From Paenibacillus sp. IHBB 10380 (GTDB lineage Bacteria; Bacillota; Bacilli; Paenibacillales; Paenibacillaceae), in the NCBI RefSeq assembly GCF_000949425.1, contig NZ_CP010976.1, positions 4,526,001 through 4,590,000 on the forward strand: a DNA stretch of 64,000 nt, written 5' to 3'. Position 1 is the first letter of the stretch; every line of letters starts with the position of its first letter. Below, one piece after another: positions 16,559-26,124 of the stretch. The position numbers and the translations under genes are program-made. The notes under the pieces are model-generated. The model did no database searches. It worked only from the letters and a program-made list of their open reading frames with translations, and was not told where the DNA came from.

Positions 16559-17950
16559 TTATTTTAACATTTTCCGAAGCCATTTTACTTTGTTAAGATA
16601 GGGGGGATATACAAGTCCTATGTCTATCTTGGTGCTTTTCTTTAAAATACTTTTACGATGTGAAAAAGTATCATAACTATATTTGCCGTGATACCCACCC
16701 ATCCCCGCGTTGCCCACTCCTCCGAAGGGTAAATGAGCACTTGCCGCATGTGAATTCGTATCATTGACGCACCCTCCCCCGAAGGAAGTCCGGGTTAAGA
16801 CTTGATGCTCGACATCCTTATTTTCTGTAAACAAATATACAGCTAACGGTTTCGGTTGATCGTTAATGAGCTGGATCGCTTCGTCTAGCGTACGATACTC
16901 CATAATAGGCAAGAGGGGACCGAAGATTTCATCCAACATGGCTGCATCACTCCACGAAACAGCTTCAAGAAGTGTGGGTTCAATATATAATTGCTCTTTT
17001 ACTGACCTCCCCCCATATAACAGGTTCGCCTGGTCTCTCTCTATAATAGAAACAAGCCTATCAAATTGACGTTCGTTAATAATCCGTCCATAATCGGGGC
17101 TGTTTATGGCATCCATTCCATAAAAACGTATGATGACTTCCTTCATTTTTGATATTAAAGCTTCTTTGATGTCAGTATGGACAAGTACATAATCTGGCGC
17201 CACACACGTCTGACCTGTATTGAGTAGTTTCCCCCAAATAATACGTTTGGCCGCTATCTCAAGATTTGCCGTACGATCGACAATAACTGGACTTTTCCCG
17301 CCAAGCTCCAATGTCACAGGTATAAGATTCTGGGCCGCAGCTTCCATGACGATCTTACCTACCGGCACACTCCCTGTGAAAAAGATATAATCAAACGGCG
17401 CATGAATCAGTAACGAGGTCGTTTCCTTGTCTCCCTCAATCACTCGAATGTACTGTTCGTCGAACGTTTCACTCAACATCGCTTTAATTACAGCAGAAAC
17501 AGTGGGTGTACTTTCCGAAGGCTTAAGAACAGCACAATTACCAGCTGCGATTGCCCCAATGAGGGGTTCGATTAATAATTGATACGGATAATTGAAAGGA
17601 CCAATAATTAACGCTGTGCCGTATGGTTCATTCATAATATAACTTTTGGATGGAAGCAAATAGAGCGGTGTCTTTACTTTTTGTGGCTTCATCCACCGTT
17701 TAAGGTGTTTCATAGTATAGCGGATGCTTTCTAACGTTAAGCCAATTTCAGTTTCGAAGGATTCGAACTCACTTTTACGTAAGTCCTGATATAAAGCAGA
17801 GACAATTTGTTGTTCATAGCGTTGAATCGCCTCTTTTAACTTCCTCAGTTGATCAAGACGAAATGGAAGATCGTTCGTTCGGCCACTGTAGAGAAATTGT
17901 TTATGTTCATGAAGCATTTGTCCAATATCCCCCGGCATTAAAGCTACCAT
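16559..17950 (-). CDS. Aldehyde dehydrogenase, class 3 (YwdH/AlkH-like)
   Basis: 463 residues, typical of the shorter class 3 type, with GGAG nine bases before ATG. It oxidises aldehydes with NAD(P). Landmarks are the N-terminal LRKSEFESFETEIG, GPFNYPYQLL at 107-116, the glycine motif FFTGSVPVGK, the catalytic Glu in TLELGGKSP, the catalytic Cys in NTGQTCVAPDYVLV, and FGPLLPI further on. The C-terminus ends in a hydrophobic, basic segment (YPPYLNKVKWLRKMLK) as in membrane-attached long-chain aldehyde dehydrogenases. It is monocistronic and lies between two copies of a 51-bp repeat. Confidence 0.92.
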   Translation of the reverse strand: MVALMPGDIGQMLHEHKQFLYSGRTNDLPFRLDQLRKLKEAIQRYEQQIVSALYQDLRKSEFESFETEIGLTLESIRYTMKHLKRWMKPQKVKTPLYLLPSKSYIMNEPYGTALIIGPFNYPYQLLIEPLIGAIAAGNCAVLKPSESTPTVSAVIKAMLSETFDEQYIRVIEGDKETTSLLIHAPFDYIFFTGSVPVGKIVMEAAAQNLIPVTLELGGKSPVIVDRTANLEIAAKRIIWGKLLNTGQTCVAPDYVLVHTDIKEALISKMKEVIIRFYGMDAINSPDYGRIINERQFDRLVSIIERDQANLLYGGRSVKEQLYIEPTLLEAVSWSDAAMLDEIFGPLLPIMEYRTLDEAIQLINDQPKPLAVYLFTENKDVEHQVLTRTSFGGGCVNDTNSHAASAHLPFGGVGNAGMGGYHGKYSYDTFSHRKSILKKSTKIDIGLVYPPYLNKVKWLRKMLK

Positions 17951-18006
17951 AAGAAATCACTCCATTCTAAATATAAGAGAGCTGTCCAACTATCTATAAC
18001 AAACAC

Positions 18007-18050
18007 AAAACCACCAGATATAAAATATAAATCCCTCTCCCGGTGGTTTT
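18007..18050. terminator. Terminator hairpin downstream of nos
   Basis: AAAACCACC (18007-18015) pairs with GGTGGTTTT (18042-18050). On the reverse strand the stem is followed by a TTTTGTGTTTG tail, which fits termination of nos transcription. Confidence 0.6.
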
Positions 18051-18092
18051 ACGTATTCATGTTAGTGCTAGCCGTATATCGTTTCTAGATAA

Positions 18093-18143
18093 GATAACGA
18101 CTTCTTCGTCCCAAAAGGACGGCATTTATTTACCCATGAAATA
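18093..18143. repeat. 51-bp intergenic repeat, copy B
   Basis: It begins GATAACGACTTC and ends ATGAAATA, and lies just past the nos stop codon. It is the counterpart of copy A at 16338-16388, with nine substitutions and no gaps. Confidence 0.6.
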
Positions 18144-18152
18144 TTTAGAAAG

Positions 18153-19241
18153 TTAGTACTTCTTAATATTTTGAAAAAAATTAGGTTTAACGATTGTATT
18201 GTCATACGATGTATGAAAAATATGGGTCGTCGCAGGCGATAGCGGTGGAATAAGCCACTTCCAATCTCCCGTGACATGCCTAGGACACTCGGCTTCTCGT
18301 TGCTCAAAAATCTGAAATTGAGAGGCCGCCGTATGGTGATCCACCATACTGACCCCATCCTGCTTGAATGAATACAATACAGCCACGTTCAATTCCACGA
18401 GCGCCCGGTCACGCCATAGTGTTGTCTCACTCTTCGTGGACAATCCCATCAGCGAGGCTACTTGCGGCAACATATTGTATCTCCCCACATCTGCTAAATT
18501 CCGTGCACCAATCTCCGTCTCCATGTACCAGCCGTTAAATGGTGCGGCACTATATTGAATACCGCCGATCTCCAGCATCATATCAGCAATAATAGGAACG
18601 GCATACCAACGTAATCCTAGATCTACAAATTCCGCAATATCCGGATGCCGAATAGGCACCTCCTTAATCAAATCCTTAGGAATAGGAAACATATGCGGCT
18701 CATCCGTCCCCTTCTGAATAACTAAGGGTAATATATCGAATGCCGTACCCTCTCCGATCCAACCCAAGTCTTGACACACCTTCGTAAAAGGGATGGAGGC
18801 AGGGTCACCCACGATTTGACCCCCTTGCTCATACCCAGCATATCGAATTAATTGGTGGTTCCAAATTCGTATAGCAGAATTCTCACTTGATTCAGGTCTA
18901 AATATAGTAATCGTGGGTAATAACTTACCTTTATTGGTAGCATAACGAATGTGCCTCAGCAGTGCATCCGCCACTTCTGCCACATCATCTATCTGTCGCT
19001 CATCCATCACGTGAATCGATTCCCAGAATAGACGCCCAATACAACGATTGCTGTTACGCCAAGCCATTCTTGCTCCCTGCCGAAGCTCTTCGGTCGTATG
19101 TTCATACGTCCCATCAGCCCTGATTAATGCGCGTACTTCATCTATTCGGTTGTTCATCTGTTCTTCTGTTCTACCTAGCTCTTGGTAACATTTCGTTATG
19201 AAATCCTCCGCTTCTCGAAGGAGAGTTTCTACATCCTGCAT
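18153..19241 (-). CDS. nos: Bacterial nitric oxide synthase, oxygenase domain only
   Basis: 362 residues, the length of the reductase-less bacterial NOS, with AGAGGTGG before ATG. It oxidises arginine to citrulline and NO using heme and tetrahydrofolate or biopterin, with electrons from separate flavodoxin-type reductases. The heme-ligating Cys67 is in MAWRNSNRCIGR. Substrate-site elements are visible in PFNGWYMETEIGARNL, DVGRYNMLPQVA and VDHHTAASQF. In Bacillus, NO protects against oxidative stress and antibiotics. It is monocistronic here; no reductase or arginine gene is adjacent. Confidence 0.96.
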   Translation of the reverse strand: MQDVETLLREAEDFITKCYQELGRTEEQMNNRIDEVRALIRADGTYEHTTEELRQGARMAWRNSNRCIGRLFWESIHVMDERQIDDVAEVADALLRHIRYATNKGKLLPTITIFRPESSENSAIRIWNHQLIRYAGYEQGGQIVGDPASIPFTKVCQDLGWIGEGTAFDILPLVIQKGTDEPHMFPIPKDLIKEVPIRHPDIAEFVDLGLRWYAVPIIADMMLEIGGIQYSAAPFNGWYMETEIGARNLADVGRYNMLPQVASLMGLSTKSETTLWRDRALVELNVAVLYSFKQDGVSMVDHHTAASQFQIFEQREAECPRHVTGDWKWLIPPLSPATTHIFHTSYDNTIVKPNFFQNIKKY

Positions 19242-19304
19242 GTTCTTCCACCTCTGAGATGATTATAGTACAAGCAGAGAAGATGACCAAACGCAAATAC
19301 GATT

Positions 19305-21530
19305 TTACGCATGCGAACTGTGTTCTTCACGCTCCTGAACTTCAACATATTTACCAGGCCAGAAAGCGAATCGACCACATAACATCGTAATGGCTGGCAC
19401 TAGGAATGGACGGACAATAAATGTATCCAGTAGCACACCCACAGCGGTAATGAGCCCAAATTGCACTAAGACTTGTATGGGTAGAGTTGCCAAGACTGCG
19501 AAGGTACCTGCTAGGATTAGACCGGCCGAAGTAATGACCGAACTGGTCTCACCAACCCCTTCTTTAATAGCTTGCTTGAGTGGCATTCTTCTACTCTTAT
19601 TCCATATACTCGAGATCATGAAGATGTTGTAATCTTCACCTAGAGCAACTAAGAATACGAAGGAATAGAGTGGGATCGCCCCCTGAATGGCATCTACTCC
19701 AAATAAATAGTGAAGGATAAGCCATCCAAGACCTAGTGCTGAGAAGTAGGACAAGATCACCGTTCCCACCAAATAGAGCGTCGCTACAATGGAGCGAAGA
19801 TAGATTAGTAACAGTATCGTGATCAAAGCGATAACTACAGGAATAATCAGTTTGGTATCTGATTCACCCATTTTTTTCGTATCATATTGAGTAGCCGTCT
19901 GACCACCAATCCATACCTTATCAGCAGGATCATTAATCCCAGAATCCTTAAGAGATTGCTCCGCTGCTAAGCGTAAATCAGGGATATGCTCAATAGCTTC
20001 AAGTGAGTAAGGATTCAATGTAAATTCCACTTCATACGCTACAATATTCGTGTTCTGTGCTCCTTGCTGTGGTTCAGACACACGATCTATATAGGGCAGA
20101 GCAGCTAGTTGTTCACCTATGGATGCATCCTTACCCTCCGTATCTACCATCACTTTGACAGGAGCAAGTTCACCTGCCGAGAACTGTTTCCCAATCGTAT
20201 TGAATCCTTCTCTAGAAGCCATATCTTTCGGAAAAGAGGACATGATATCATACGTGAATTTCACTTGACCTGAGAATACAGCCATTGTTCCAAGCAATAC
20301 TACTGTAACGATGACAACCGACCACGGCTTATTCACCACAAGCTTACCTATCATACTTTCGCGATGAACTTTAAGCTTAGGCACGGGCTTACCTTTCTTC
20401 TTGGCACGATCTATCACCATTTGGGGCGTACGAGGAATGAAGGGCCAGAAAGAAGTACGACCAATAATAGCAAGTAGGGCGGGAACCAACGTCAAGCTGG
20501 CAATGCCCATGATTAGAATAGCAATACTAAATGGTGCTGCAAAACGTTGATATGAACCGTATTTAGCTAGTATAAGAGCTAGAAGTGCCAATACAACCGT
20601 AAAACCACTCATGGCAATCGCTCCGGATGAATCCGTCATTGATTTAAGTAATGCCTTGCTTTTGCTGTCTTCTTCTTTAAGAACCTGGCGGAACCTAGAG
20701 ATCAAGAATAGACAGTAATCCGTTCCAGCACCGAACAGCAGCACTGTCATAATGGATATCGCTTGTGCATCGACTGTTATCCATCCTTTAGAGGCTAAGA
20801 ACCCTAACACAGGATTGATCACCCCATAAGCAAACCCTACCCCAACTAGTGGAATGAGTGCTAAAATAGGGGAACGATATATACCTAGTAGAAATACTAG
20901 CACTAATATGACCGTAGCCAACATGAGTTGGAAATCAGCATTCTTGAACAGTCCTGAAGCATCAATCGCAATACCGACAGGTCCAGTTACTCGTGTACTT
21001 AACTCACCGACTGCGCCTTGCTTAACAGCAAATGGATCGTTGCCGAACTCTATATTCACTAGTGTCTGAAGTGCTTCTACACCTTTCCTTAGCTGATCAC
21101 TATCTGATTCTTTCGAGAATAATACAGGTGTGATTATCGTACTCTGATCTTCAGAGAGCTGTGCTTTTAAGCCCGGTAGGGGGATTTTATCGAAGGGTGG
21201 TACACTATCTTGATGAGGTACAGGATTCGTCGTGAGCTTAGCATATAGACTTTGTATATGACCTAAGTCCTCATCGCTCAGACCCCCTTCACGTTGCCAT
21301 ACCAATAATGCGGGTGTACCAGTTCCACTGGGGAATTCTTTATCCACTAATTGTTGTGCCTGAACAGAGGCGACATCGTCACTGAAATTAGGAGCGTTAT
21401 TGACTTCTTCACCGCCGACTCCAGGCCATATGGCAGTAAGTATTCCTATAGTCATAATCCAAACGATGAGTGTAACCCATTTACTTCTATTGCCGGCAAC
21501 CCATTTCTCGTATCCTGAATGGTGTTCCAT
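19305..21530 (-). CDS. MMPL/RND-family membrane transporter (YdfJ-like)
   Basis: 740 residues from ATG 21530 (MEHHSGYEKWVAGNRSKW), with AGGAGG six bases upstream; the longer frame has no ribosome site. Topology is the RND repeat: one helix, an extracytoplasmic loop, a block of five to six helices, then the same again. Each half has the family signature with the proton-relay Asp-Tyr: FGAGTDYCLFLISRFR in the first and ALGEDYNIFMISSIW in the second. MMPL proteins export lipids or amphiphilic compounds. It stands alone and no regulator is adjacent, so the substrate is unknown. Confidence 0.9.
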   Translation of the reverse strand: MEHHSGYEKWVAGNRSKWVTLIVWIMTIGILTAIWPGVGGEEVNNAPNFSDDVASVQAQQLVDKEFPSGTGTPALLVWQREGGLSDEDLGHIQSLYAKLTTNPVPHQDSVPPFDKIPLPGLKAQLSEDQSTIITPVLFSKESDSDQLRKGVEALQTLVNIEFGNDPFAVKQGAVGELSTRVTGPVGIAIDASGLFKNADFQLMLATVILVLVFLLGIYRSPILALIPLVGVGFAYGVINPVLGFLASKGWITVDAQAISIMTVLLFGAGTDYCLFLISRFRQVLKEEDSKSKALLKSMTDSSGAIAMSGFTVVLALLALILAKYGSYQRFAAPFSIAILIMGIASLTLVPALLAIIGRTSFWPFIPRTPQMVIDRAKKKGKPVPKLKVHRESMIGKLVVNKPWSVVIVTVVLLGTMAVFSGQVKFTYDIMSSFPKDMASREGFNTIGKQFSAGELAPVKVMVDTEGKDASIGEQLAALPYIDRVSEPQQGAQNTNIVAYEVEFTLNPYSLEAIEHIPDLRLAAEQSLKDSGINDPADKVWIGGQTATQYDTKKMGESDTKLIIPVVIALITILLLIYLRSIVATLYLVGTVILSYFSALGLGWLILHYLFGVDAIQGAIPLYSFVFLVALGEDYNIFMISSIWNKSRRMPLKQAIKEGVGETSSVITSAGLILAGTFAVLATLPIQVLVQFGLITAVGVLLDTFIVRPFLVPAITMLCGRFAFWPGKYVEVQEREEHSSHA

Positions 21531-21749
21531 AATGAGCCTCCTAGTAACCTTTATTTTTACACAAAATAAAGCATTGATCATCGGGTTCATGTATAATTTA
21601 ACATAATTATATATACTGGAAGGTTAATTATCTACAGGAGAAATTCGTTCAGGAAATGCGTTATTCCTAGCTCATACCTTCGCCTCATTGATTACGATAG
21701 GCAACAAAGAAATTACTAATTCCCTCGACAAACTTAAGTCATGACCTGT
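21531..21749. other. Intergenic stretch upstream of the MMPL gene, nothing recognised
   Basis: The stretch presumably carries the promoter of the MMPL gene. No clear gene, repeat or strong hairpin was seen. Confidence 0.4.
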
Positions 21750-21875
21750 TCAATTTATTCTGAAATGGGATGAAGTAAGAACGTGATGGTGTTGATACAT
21801 GATCGCTACGTATCCGAAATGTTCAGCATGGAAACCTACTTTCAGCAAGTGCTGCTCATAAATTAGAGCCTTAAT
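21750..21875 (-). pseudogene. Decayed coding fragment, possibly NTF2/SnoaL-like
   Basis: A reverse-strand frame reads IKALIYEQHLLKVGFHAE and then HFGYVAIMYQHH, ending in a stop after about 41 codons with no start or ribosome site. The pattern weakly recalls the middle of SnoaL/DUF4440-type proteins. It is probably a remnant, or chance. Confidence 0.22.
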
Positions 21876-21894
21876 TTAGTTCATATAAGCAAAA

Positions 21895-21930
21895 AAAGAG
21901 TACACCACGGTTGATCGTGGCGTACTCTTT
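21895..21930 (-). terminator. Terminator of the marR-bmrCD-like operon
   Basis: AAAGAGTAC-a-CCACG pairs with CGTGG-c-GTACTCTTT around a six-base loop. The reverse strand continues into seven Ts, directly past the stop of the second ABC gene. Confidence 0.85.
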
Positions 21931-21941
21931 AGGTGTTTCAT

Positions 21942-23825
21942 CTACCCAACATGTTGGATACTTCCACCTGTAAATTGACTGTTATAGAGATCGGCATAGA
22001 ATCCATTCTGTTTAAGGAGTTCTTCGTGATTGCCCTTCTCAATGACACTGCCGTGATTCATAACAAGTATAAGATCAGCATCACGGATCGTGGACAAACG
22101 GTGAGCAATAACGAAGCTGGTTCTTCCCTTCATCAGATCGTTCATTGCCTTTTGAATGTAAATTTCTGTCCGCGTATCGACGCTACTCGTTGCTTCATCC
22201 AGAATAAGAATGGCTGGATCAGCCAAAATTGCCCGGGCTATAGTTAGAAGTTGCTTTTGCCCTTGTGAAATATTTGAAGCTTCTTCGTTCAGTACGGTCT
22301 TATAGCCTTCTGGAAGTGTCCGAATGAAGTGATCTGCATGAGCTGCTTTGGAGGCATCCATAACATCCTTCTCGGTGGCTCCTTCACGTCCATAAGCAAT
22401 ATTATCAAAGATCGTTCCATTAAAGAGCCAAGTATCCTGAAGCACCATACCGAACTTACTACGTAGATCTCCACGCTTCATTTCAGCAATATTCACACCA
22501 TCGATCTTAATTGCACCCTCATTCAACTCGTAGAAGCGCATAAGTAGATTGATTAGCGTCGTCTTTCCCGCACCGGTTGGTCCAACAATCGCAATCGTCT
22601 GCCCTGGCTTCACATCAATGTTCATATCTTCAATTAAGATGGCATCTTCTTTGTATCCGAACTTCACATGTTCGAATTGCACAGCCCCTTGCGGGTACTG
22701 AATCGTCTTAGCGTTCTCAAGCTCAGGGATTTCCTCTTCCTCATCCAGTAGTTCAAATACACGTTCTGCAGAAGCTATCGTAGATTGAATGACGTTGGCA
22801 ATATTAGCCGTTTGAGCGATAGGCATCGAGAATTGTCTCGTGTATTGAATAAAAGCCTGAACATTACCAATCGTAATCGTTTTATTGATAACAAAGACCC
22901 CGCCGACCACACATACCAACACATAACCTATATTACTAACAAAACTCATCAACGGCATAATCATACCGGAAAGAAACTGTGCTTTCCAACCCGATTGATA
23001 GAGTTTCTCATTAATTTGATTGAAATGTGTCATCGATTCATCTTCTCGACCGAAAGCTTTTATAATATTATGACCCGTATACATCTCTTCAACATGTCCA
23101 TTGAGATCGCCAAGTGATTTCTGTTGTCCTATGAAATACTTCTGCGAACGAGATGCCACACCTTTAACTACTAGAATACTGAGCGGCAACGTAACAATGG
23201 TTATGAGTGTCAACCAAGGGCTAATCGTCAACATCATCACGATTACACCAACAATAGTCACGATAGACGTAATTAACTGCGTTAAGCTTTGTTGTAGGGT
23301 TGTACTAATATTATCGACATCATTCGTTGCTCGGCTCAACACCTCACCGTGTGTACGCGAATCGAAATATTTAAGCGGTAAGCGAGACAGCTTACTATTA
23401 ATCTGTGAACGCATATCAAGTACAACTTTTTGAGCGACTCCTGCCATTAGATACTGCTGGACATAACCAAACAGTGCACTAAAGATGTAAAGTAGCCCTA
23501 CAAAAAGCAGAATTTGCGAAATCGCATCAAAATTAATCTTTGCACCCGGTATCCCTTTTGCCATTCCTACAATACCTTCGAACAGTGTCGTCGTAGCTTC
23601 TCCTAGCTTCAAAGGGCTGTAAATACTAAATACAGTACTAAGAATCGCCATAAAGAAAATAAATATCAACTGAACTCTACGTGGCTGTAAATAACGAATT
23701 AATCTTCGCAATGATCCTTTGAAATCCTTGGCCTTCTCACCAGGCATGATCATCCCTGGTCCGCCCGGTCCATGCCCTCTTCCAGATCCACCCATCGGTT
23801 TATGTTCTTTACGTTCTTCGCTCAT
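21942..23825 (-). CDS. bmrD: Multidrug ABC exporter, half-transporter with the consensus catalytic site (BmrD/YheH-like)
   Basis: 627 residues with a Gly/His-rich cytoplasmic start (GGSGRGHGPGGPGM), a six-helix type IV exporter domain, and an ATPase with Walker A GPTGAGKTTL, signature ISQGQKQLLTIARA and Walker B ILILDEATSSVD including the catalytic Glu. Its partner upstream has Asp in that position, so the pair forms one consensus and one degenerate site, as in Bacillus subtilis BmrC/BmrD. Start and stop overlap the partner by four bases. The likely role is drug or peptide efflux under MarR control. Confidence 0.88.
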   Translation of the reverse strand: MSEERKEHKPMGGSGRGHGPGGPGMIMPGEKAKDFKGSLRRLIRYLQPRRVQLIFIFFMAILSTVFSIYSPLKLGEATTTLFEGIVGMAKGIPGAKINFDAISQILLFVGLLYIFSALFGYVQQYLMAGVAQKVVLDMRSQINSKLSRLPLKYFDSRTHGEVLSRATNDVDNISTTLQQSLTQLITSIVTIVGVIVMMLTISPWLTLITIVTLPLSILVVKGVASRSQKYFIGQQKSLGDLNGHVEEMYTGHNIIKAFGREDESMTHFNQINEKLYQSGWKAQFLSGMIMPLMSFVSNIGYVLVCVVGGVFVINKTITIGNVQAFIQYTRQFSMPIAQTANIANVIQSTIASAERVFELLDEEEEIPELENAKTIQYPQGAVQFEHVKFGYKEDAILIEDMNIDVKPGQTIAIVGPTGAGKTTLINLLMRFYELNEGAIKIDGVNIAEMKRGDLRSKFGMVLQDTWLFNGTIFDNIAYGREGATEKDVMDASKAAHADHFIRTLPEGYKTVLNEEASNISQGQKQLLTIARAILADPAILILDEATSSVDTRTEIYIQKAMNDLMKGRTSFVIAHRLSTIRDADLILVMNHGSVIEKGNHEELLKQNGFYADLYNSQFTGGSIQHVG

Positions 23826-25549
23826 GCAATCTCCTCCTCTGACAGCTGTGAGGAAACAATCTCACGGTATACATCACAAGTAGCCATTAGCTCCCGATGT
23901 TTGCCTATACCGACGATCTCACCATCATCCAACACAATAATCCGGTCTGCATCCATAACAGTGCTGACCCTTTGAGCTACTAACAGAACAGTAGCATCAC
24001 TCGTCACCTCTTTAAGCGCGCTACGAAGTTTAGCATCGGTCTTAAAGTCTAGCGCTGAGAAACTGTCGTCAAACACATAGACCTCTGGCTGACGAACCAA
24101 TGCGCGCGCAATGGAAAGTCTCTGCTTCTGTCCACCTGAGACGTTACTTCCGCCTTGGGAAATGTCAGATTGGAATCCATCCTTCATCTCTGATACAAAT
24201 TCGGTAGCCTGAGCAATATCTGCTGCCCGCTGAATCTCCTCATCTGTAGCTTCTTGCTTACCGTAACGAATATTGTCAGCAATCGTACCTGTGAAGAGCA
24301 CTGATTTCTGTGGAACAAATCCAATTTTAGATCGCAGTTGTTCCTGAGATAACTCCCGAATATCCACACCATCTATTAATACCCTTCCGCTCCCCACATC
24401 ATAGAATCGAGGAATGAGGCTGAGTATGGTTGATTTACCTGATCCCGTACCCCCAATAATGGCCGTTGTCTCACCCGGACCCGCTTCAAAAGAAATGTTA
24501 GAAACGGCTGGACTCTCAGCACCAGGATAGTGATAAGTAACATTCTCAAATGTCAGGAATCCCCGTTCTCCCTTCCCTTTCTTAGGCTGCGCTGGATCCT
24601 TAATTTCCGGTTTCATATCCAGTACCTCATTAATTCTCATCGCAGATGCCGAGGCCCGTGGAACGATAACAAAGATAACGGAAACCATAATAAGAGAGAA
24701 CATAATCTGTGTCGCATACTGAATGAAAGCCATTAAGGATCCGACCTGCATATCCCCATTACTTATACGAAGCCCACCGAACCATACAACAGCTATGGTG
24801 GCGAGGTTCATCACCAGCATCATAATGGGCATCATAGCAGCCATAATTTTATTCACTTTAATCGCTGTATTGGTTAAATCTTCATTGGCTTCATTGAAGC
24901 GCTTCGTCTCATGCTGAGTACGATTAAATGAACGAATAACACGCATTCCTGTTAAATTCTCACGCAAAACACGGTTCAATGTATCTAATTTAACTTGCAT
25001 GGCTTTAAATAATGGAAGACCTTTAATCGCAATAATGGCTATGGCTCCAACTAATACAGGAATAACGACTACAATGACAAGCGATAATTTCGCATCCTGA
25101 TTCACTGCCATGATAATCCCACCAATACACATCATCGGTGCGCTAATCATCATCCGAAGTAACATGGTTAGCACCTGTTGTACTTGGTTGATATCATTCG
25201 TTGTGCGAGTGATCAGAGAAGCTGTACCCATCTTATCGAATTCCTGTAACGAGAAATTCTGTACATGTCCGAACACCTTAGAACGCAAACGTTGTCCGAA
25301 TCCAACGGAGATACGTGCGGAGAAGTAACTGGATGCAATAGCACAGATTGCTCCTCCCGCAGCTATAACTAACATTACACCCCCGATTCTCCAGATATAA
25401 GGGATATCACCATCAATAATTCCCTTATCCACAATATCTGCCATCAATGTAGGTAAATACAAGTCAGATAGAGATTGGAGAAATACTAAAACGAGCACGA
25501 ATATAATCGGAAGCCGATAGGGGCTTAATTGTTTAAATAATTTCAGCAT
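23822..25549 (-). CDS. bmrC: Multidrug ABC exporter, half-transporter with a degenerate catalytic site (BmrC/YheI-like)
   Basis: 575 residues: six membrane helices (residues about 15-300), then an ATPase domain with Walker A GGTGSGKSTI, Q-loop FVPQKSVLF, signature NVSGGQKQRLSIARAL and Walker B VYVFDDSFSALD. The catalytic Glu after Walker B is replaced by Asp, the feature that identifies the BmrC side of the heterodimer. It overlaps the marR stop by seven bases and the partner gene by four, so all three genes form one transcript. Confidence 0.88.
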   Translation of the reverse strand: MLKLFKQLSPYRLPIIFVLVLVFLQSLSDLYLPTLMADIVDKGIIDGDIPYIWRIGGVMLVIAAGGAICAIASSYFSARISVGFGQRLRSKVFGHVQNFSLQEFDKMGTASLITRTTNDINQVQQVLTMLLRMMISAPMMCIGGIIMAVNQDAKLSLVIVVVIPVLVGAIAIIAIKGLPLFKAMQVKLDTLNRVLRENLTGMRVIRSFNRTQHETKRFNEANEDLTNTAIKVNKIMAAMMPIMMLVMNLATIAVVWFGGLRISNGDMQVGSLMAFIQYATQIMFSLIMVSVIFVIVPRASASAMRINEVLDMKPEIKDPAQPKKGKGERGFLTFENVTYHYPGAESPAVSNISFEAGPGETTAIIGGTGSGKSTILSLIPRFYDVGSGRVLIDGVDIRELSQEQLRSKIGFVPQKSVLFTGTIADNIRYGKQEATDEEIQRAADIAQATEFVSEMKDGFQSDISQGGSNVSGGQKQRLSIARALVRQPEVYVFDDSFSALDFKTDAKLRSALKEVTSDATVLLVAQRVSTVMDADRIIVLDDGEIVGIGKHRELMATCDVYREIVSSQLSEEEIA

Positions 25550-26016
25550 TGTTTATCATCCCCACCTTGAGTCAGTTTCTGATCATCACTTTCGAAATAC
25601 TCATAAGCCTTAACAAGGAGCTTAGCTAGTTGATTGCTATCTTCTTCTCCCAAATATTGAATCAATCCATTAAAAGAAGCCTCGGTCGCTTCCATGGCAG
25701 CCTTAATCACTTCTTCTCCCTTATCAGATAACTTAATCCGAACAGCACGCCGATCCAGTTGATCCATAGTCCGATCTATCCAATCTTTCGCCTCCAAGGA
25801 TTTGAGCAATTGCGTCACCGTCGGTGATGTTACACCTAACAACTCACTAATCTCTGAAACCATTAAGCCCGTAGTATCTGGCTTCATCTTCTTCTTCACA
25901 CAGAACATCAATAGCAATTCGCTTGGTTTAACACCCTCAACCAAGCGATTACGAAATTCAGCCTTATTAAATCTCATCATGGCCCGAAATAATGTTTCAG
26001 CCGTCGTATTATTCAT
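25543..26016 (-). CDS. MarR-family transcriptional regulator of the drug exporter
   Basis: 157 residues with AAGGAGG upstream (spacing slightly long). The winged helix-turn-helix is at about residues 50-110: LMVSEISELLGVTSPTVTQLLKSLEAKDWIDR followed by the wing QLDRRAVRIKLSDKGEE with the conserved Asp-Arg-Arg. It is the first gene of the operon and probably autoregulates: a near-perfect sigma-A promoter upstream is followed immediately by a palindrome. Ligand-induced release would switch on the exporter. Confidence 0.9.
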   Translation of the reverse strand: MNNTTAETLFRAMMRFNKAEFRNRLVEGVKPSELLLMFCVKKKMKPDTTGLMVSEISELLGVTSPTVTQLLKSLEAKDWIDRTMDQLDRRAVRIKLSDKGEEVIKAAMEATEASFNGLIQYLGEEDSNQLAKLLVKAYEYFESDDQKLTQGGDDKQC

Positions 26017-26054
26017 TAGTATCAGCTTTCCTCCTTACAAACATGTCGCCATTT

Positions 26055-26087
26055 AGATAGGTTACCAATTAATTAGGTTGCCTATCT
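26055..26087. promoter_or_regulatory. Palindromic operator candidate for the MarR regulator
   Basis: An imperfect 33-bp dyad with outer arms AGATAGG and CCTATCT and inner arms ACC and GGT. It lies directly downstream of the -10 box, at the expected transcription start of marR, an ideal position for repression. Confidence 0.6.
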
Positions 26088-26117
26088 ATTATAGGTCCGT
26101 ACAAAAACCGTTGTCAA
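26088..26117 (-). promoter_or_regulatory. Sigma-A promoter of the marR-ABC operon
   Basis: The reverse strand shows TTGACA (26112-26117), an 18-base spacer and TATAAT (26088-26093); both hexamers match consensus exactly. Confidence 0.8.
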
Positions 26118-26124
26118 ATCGATC

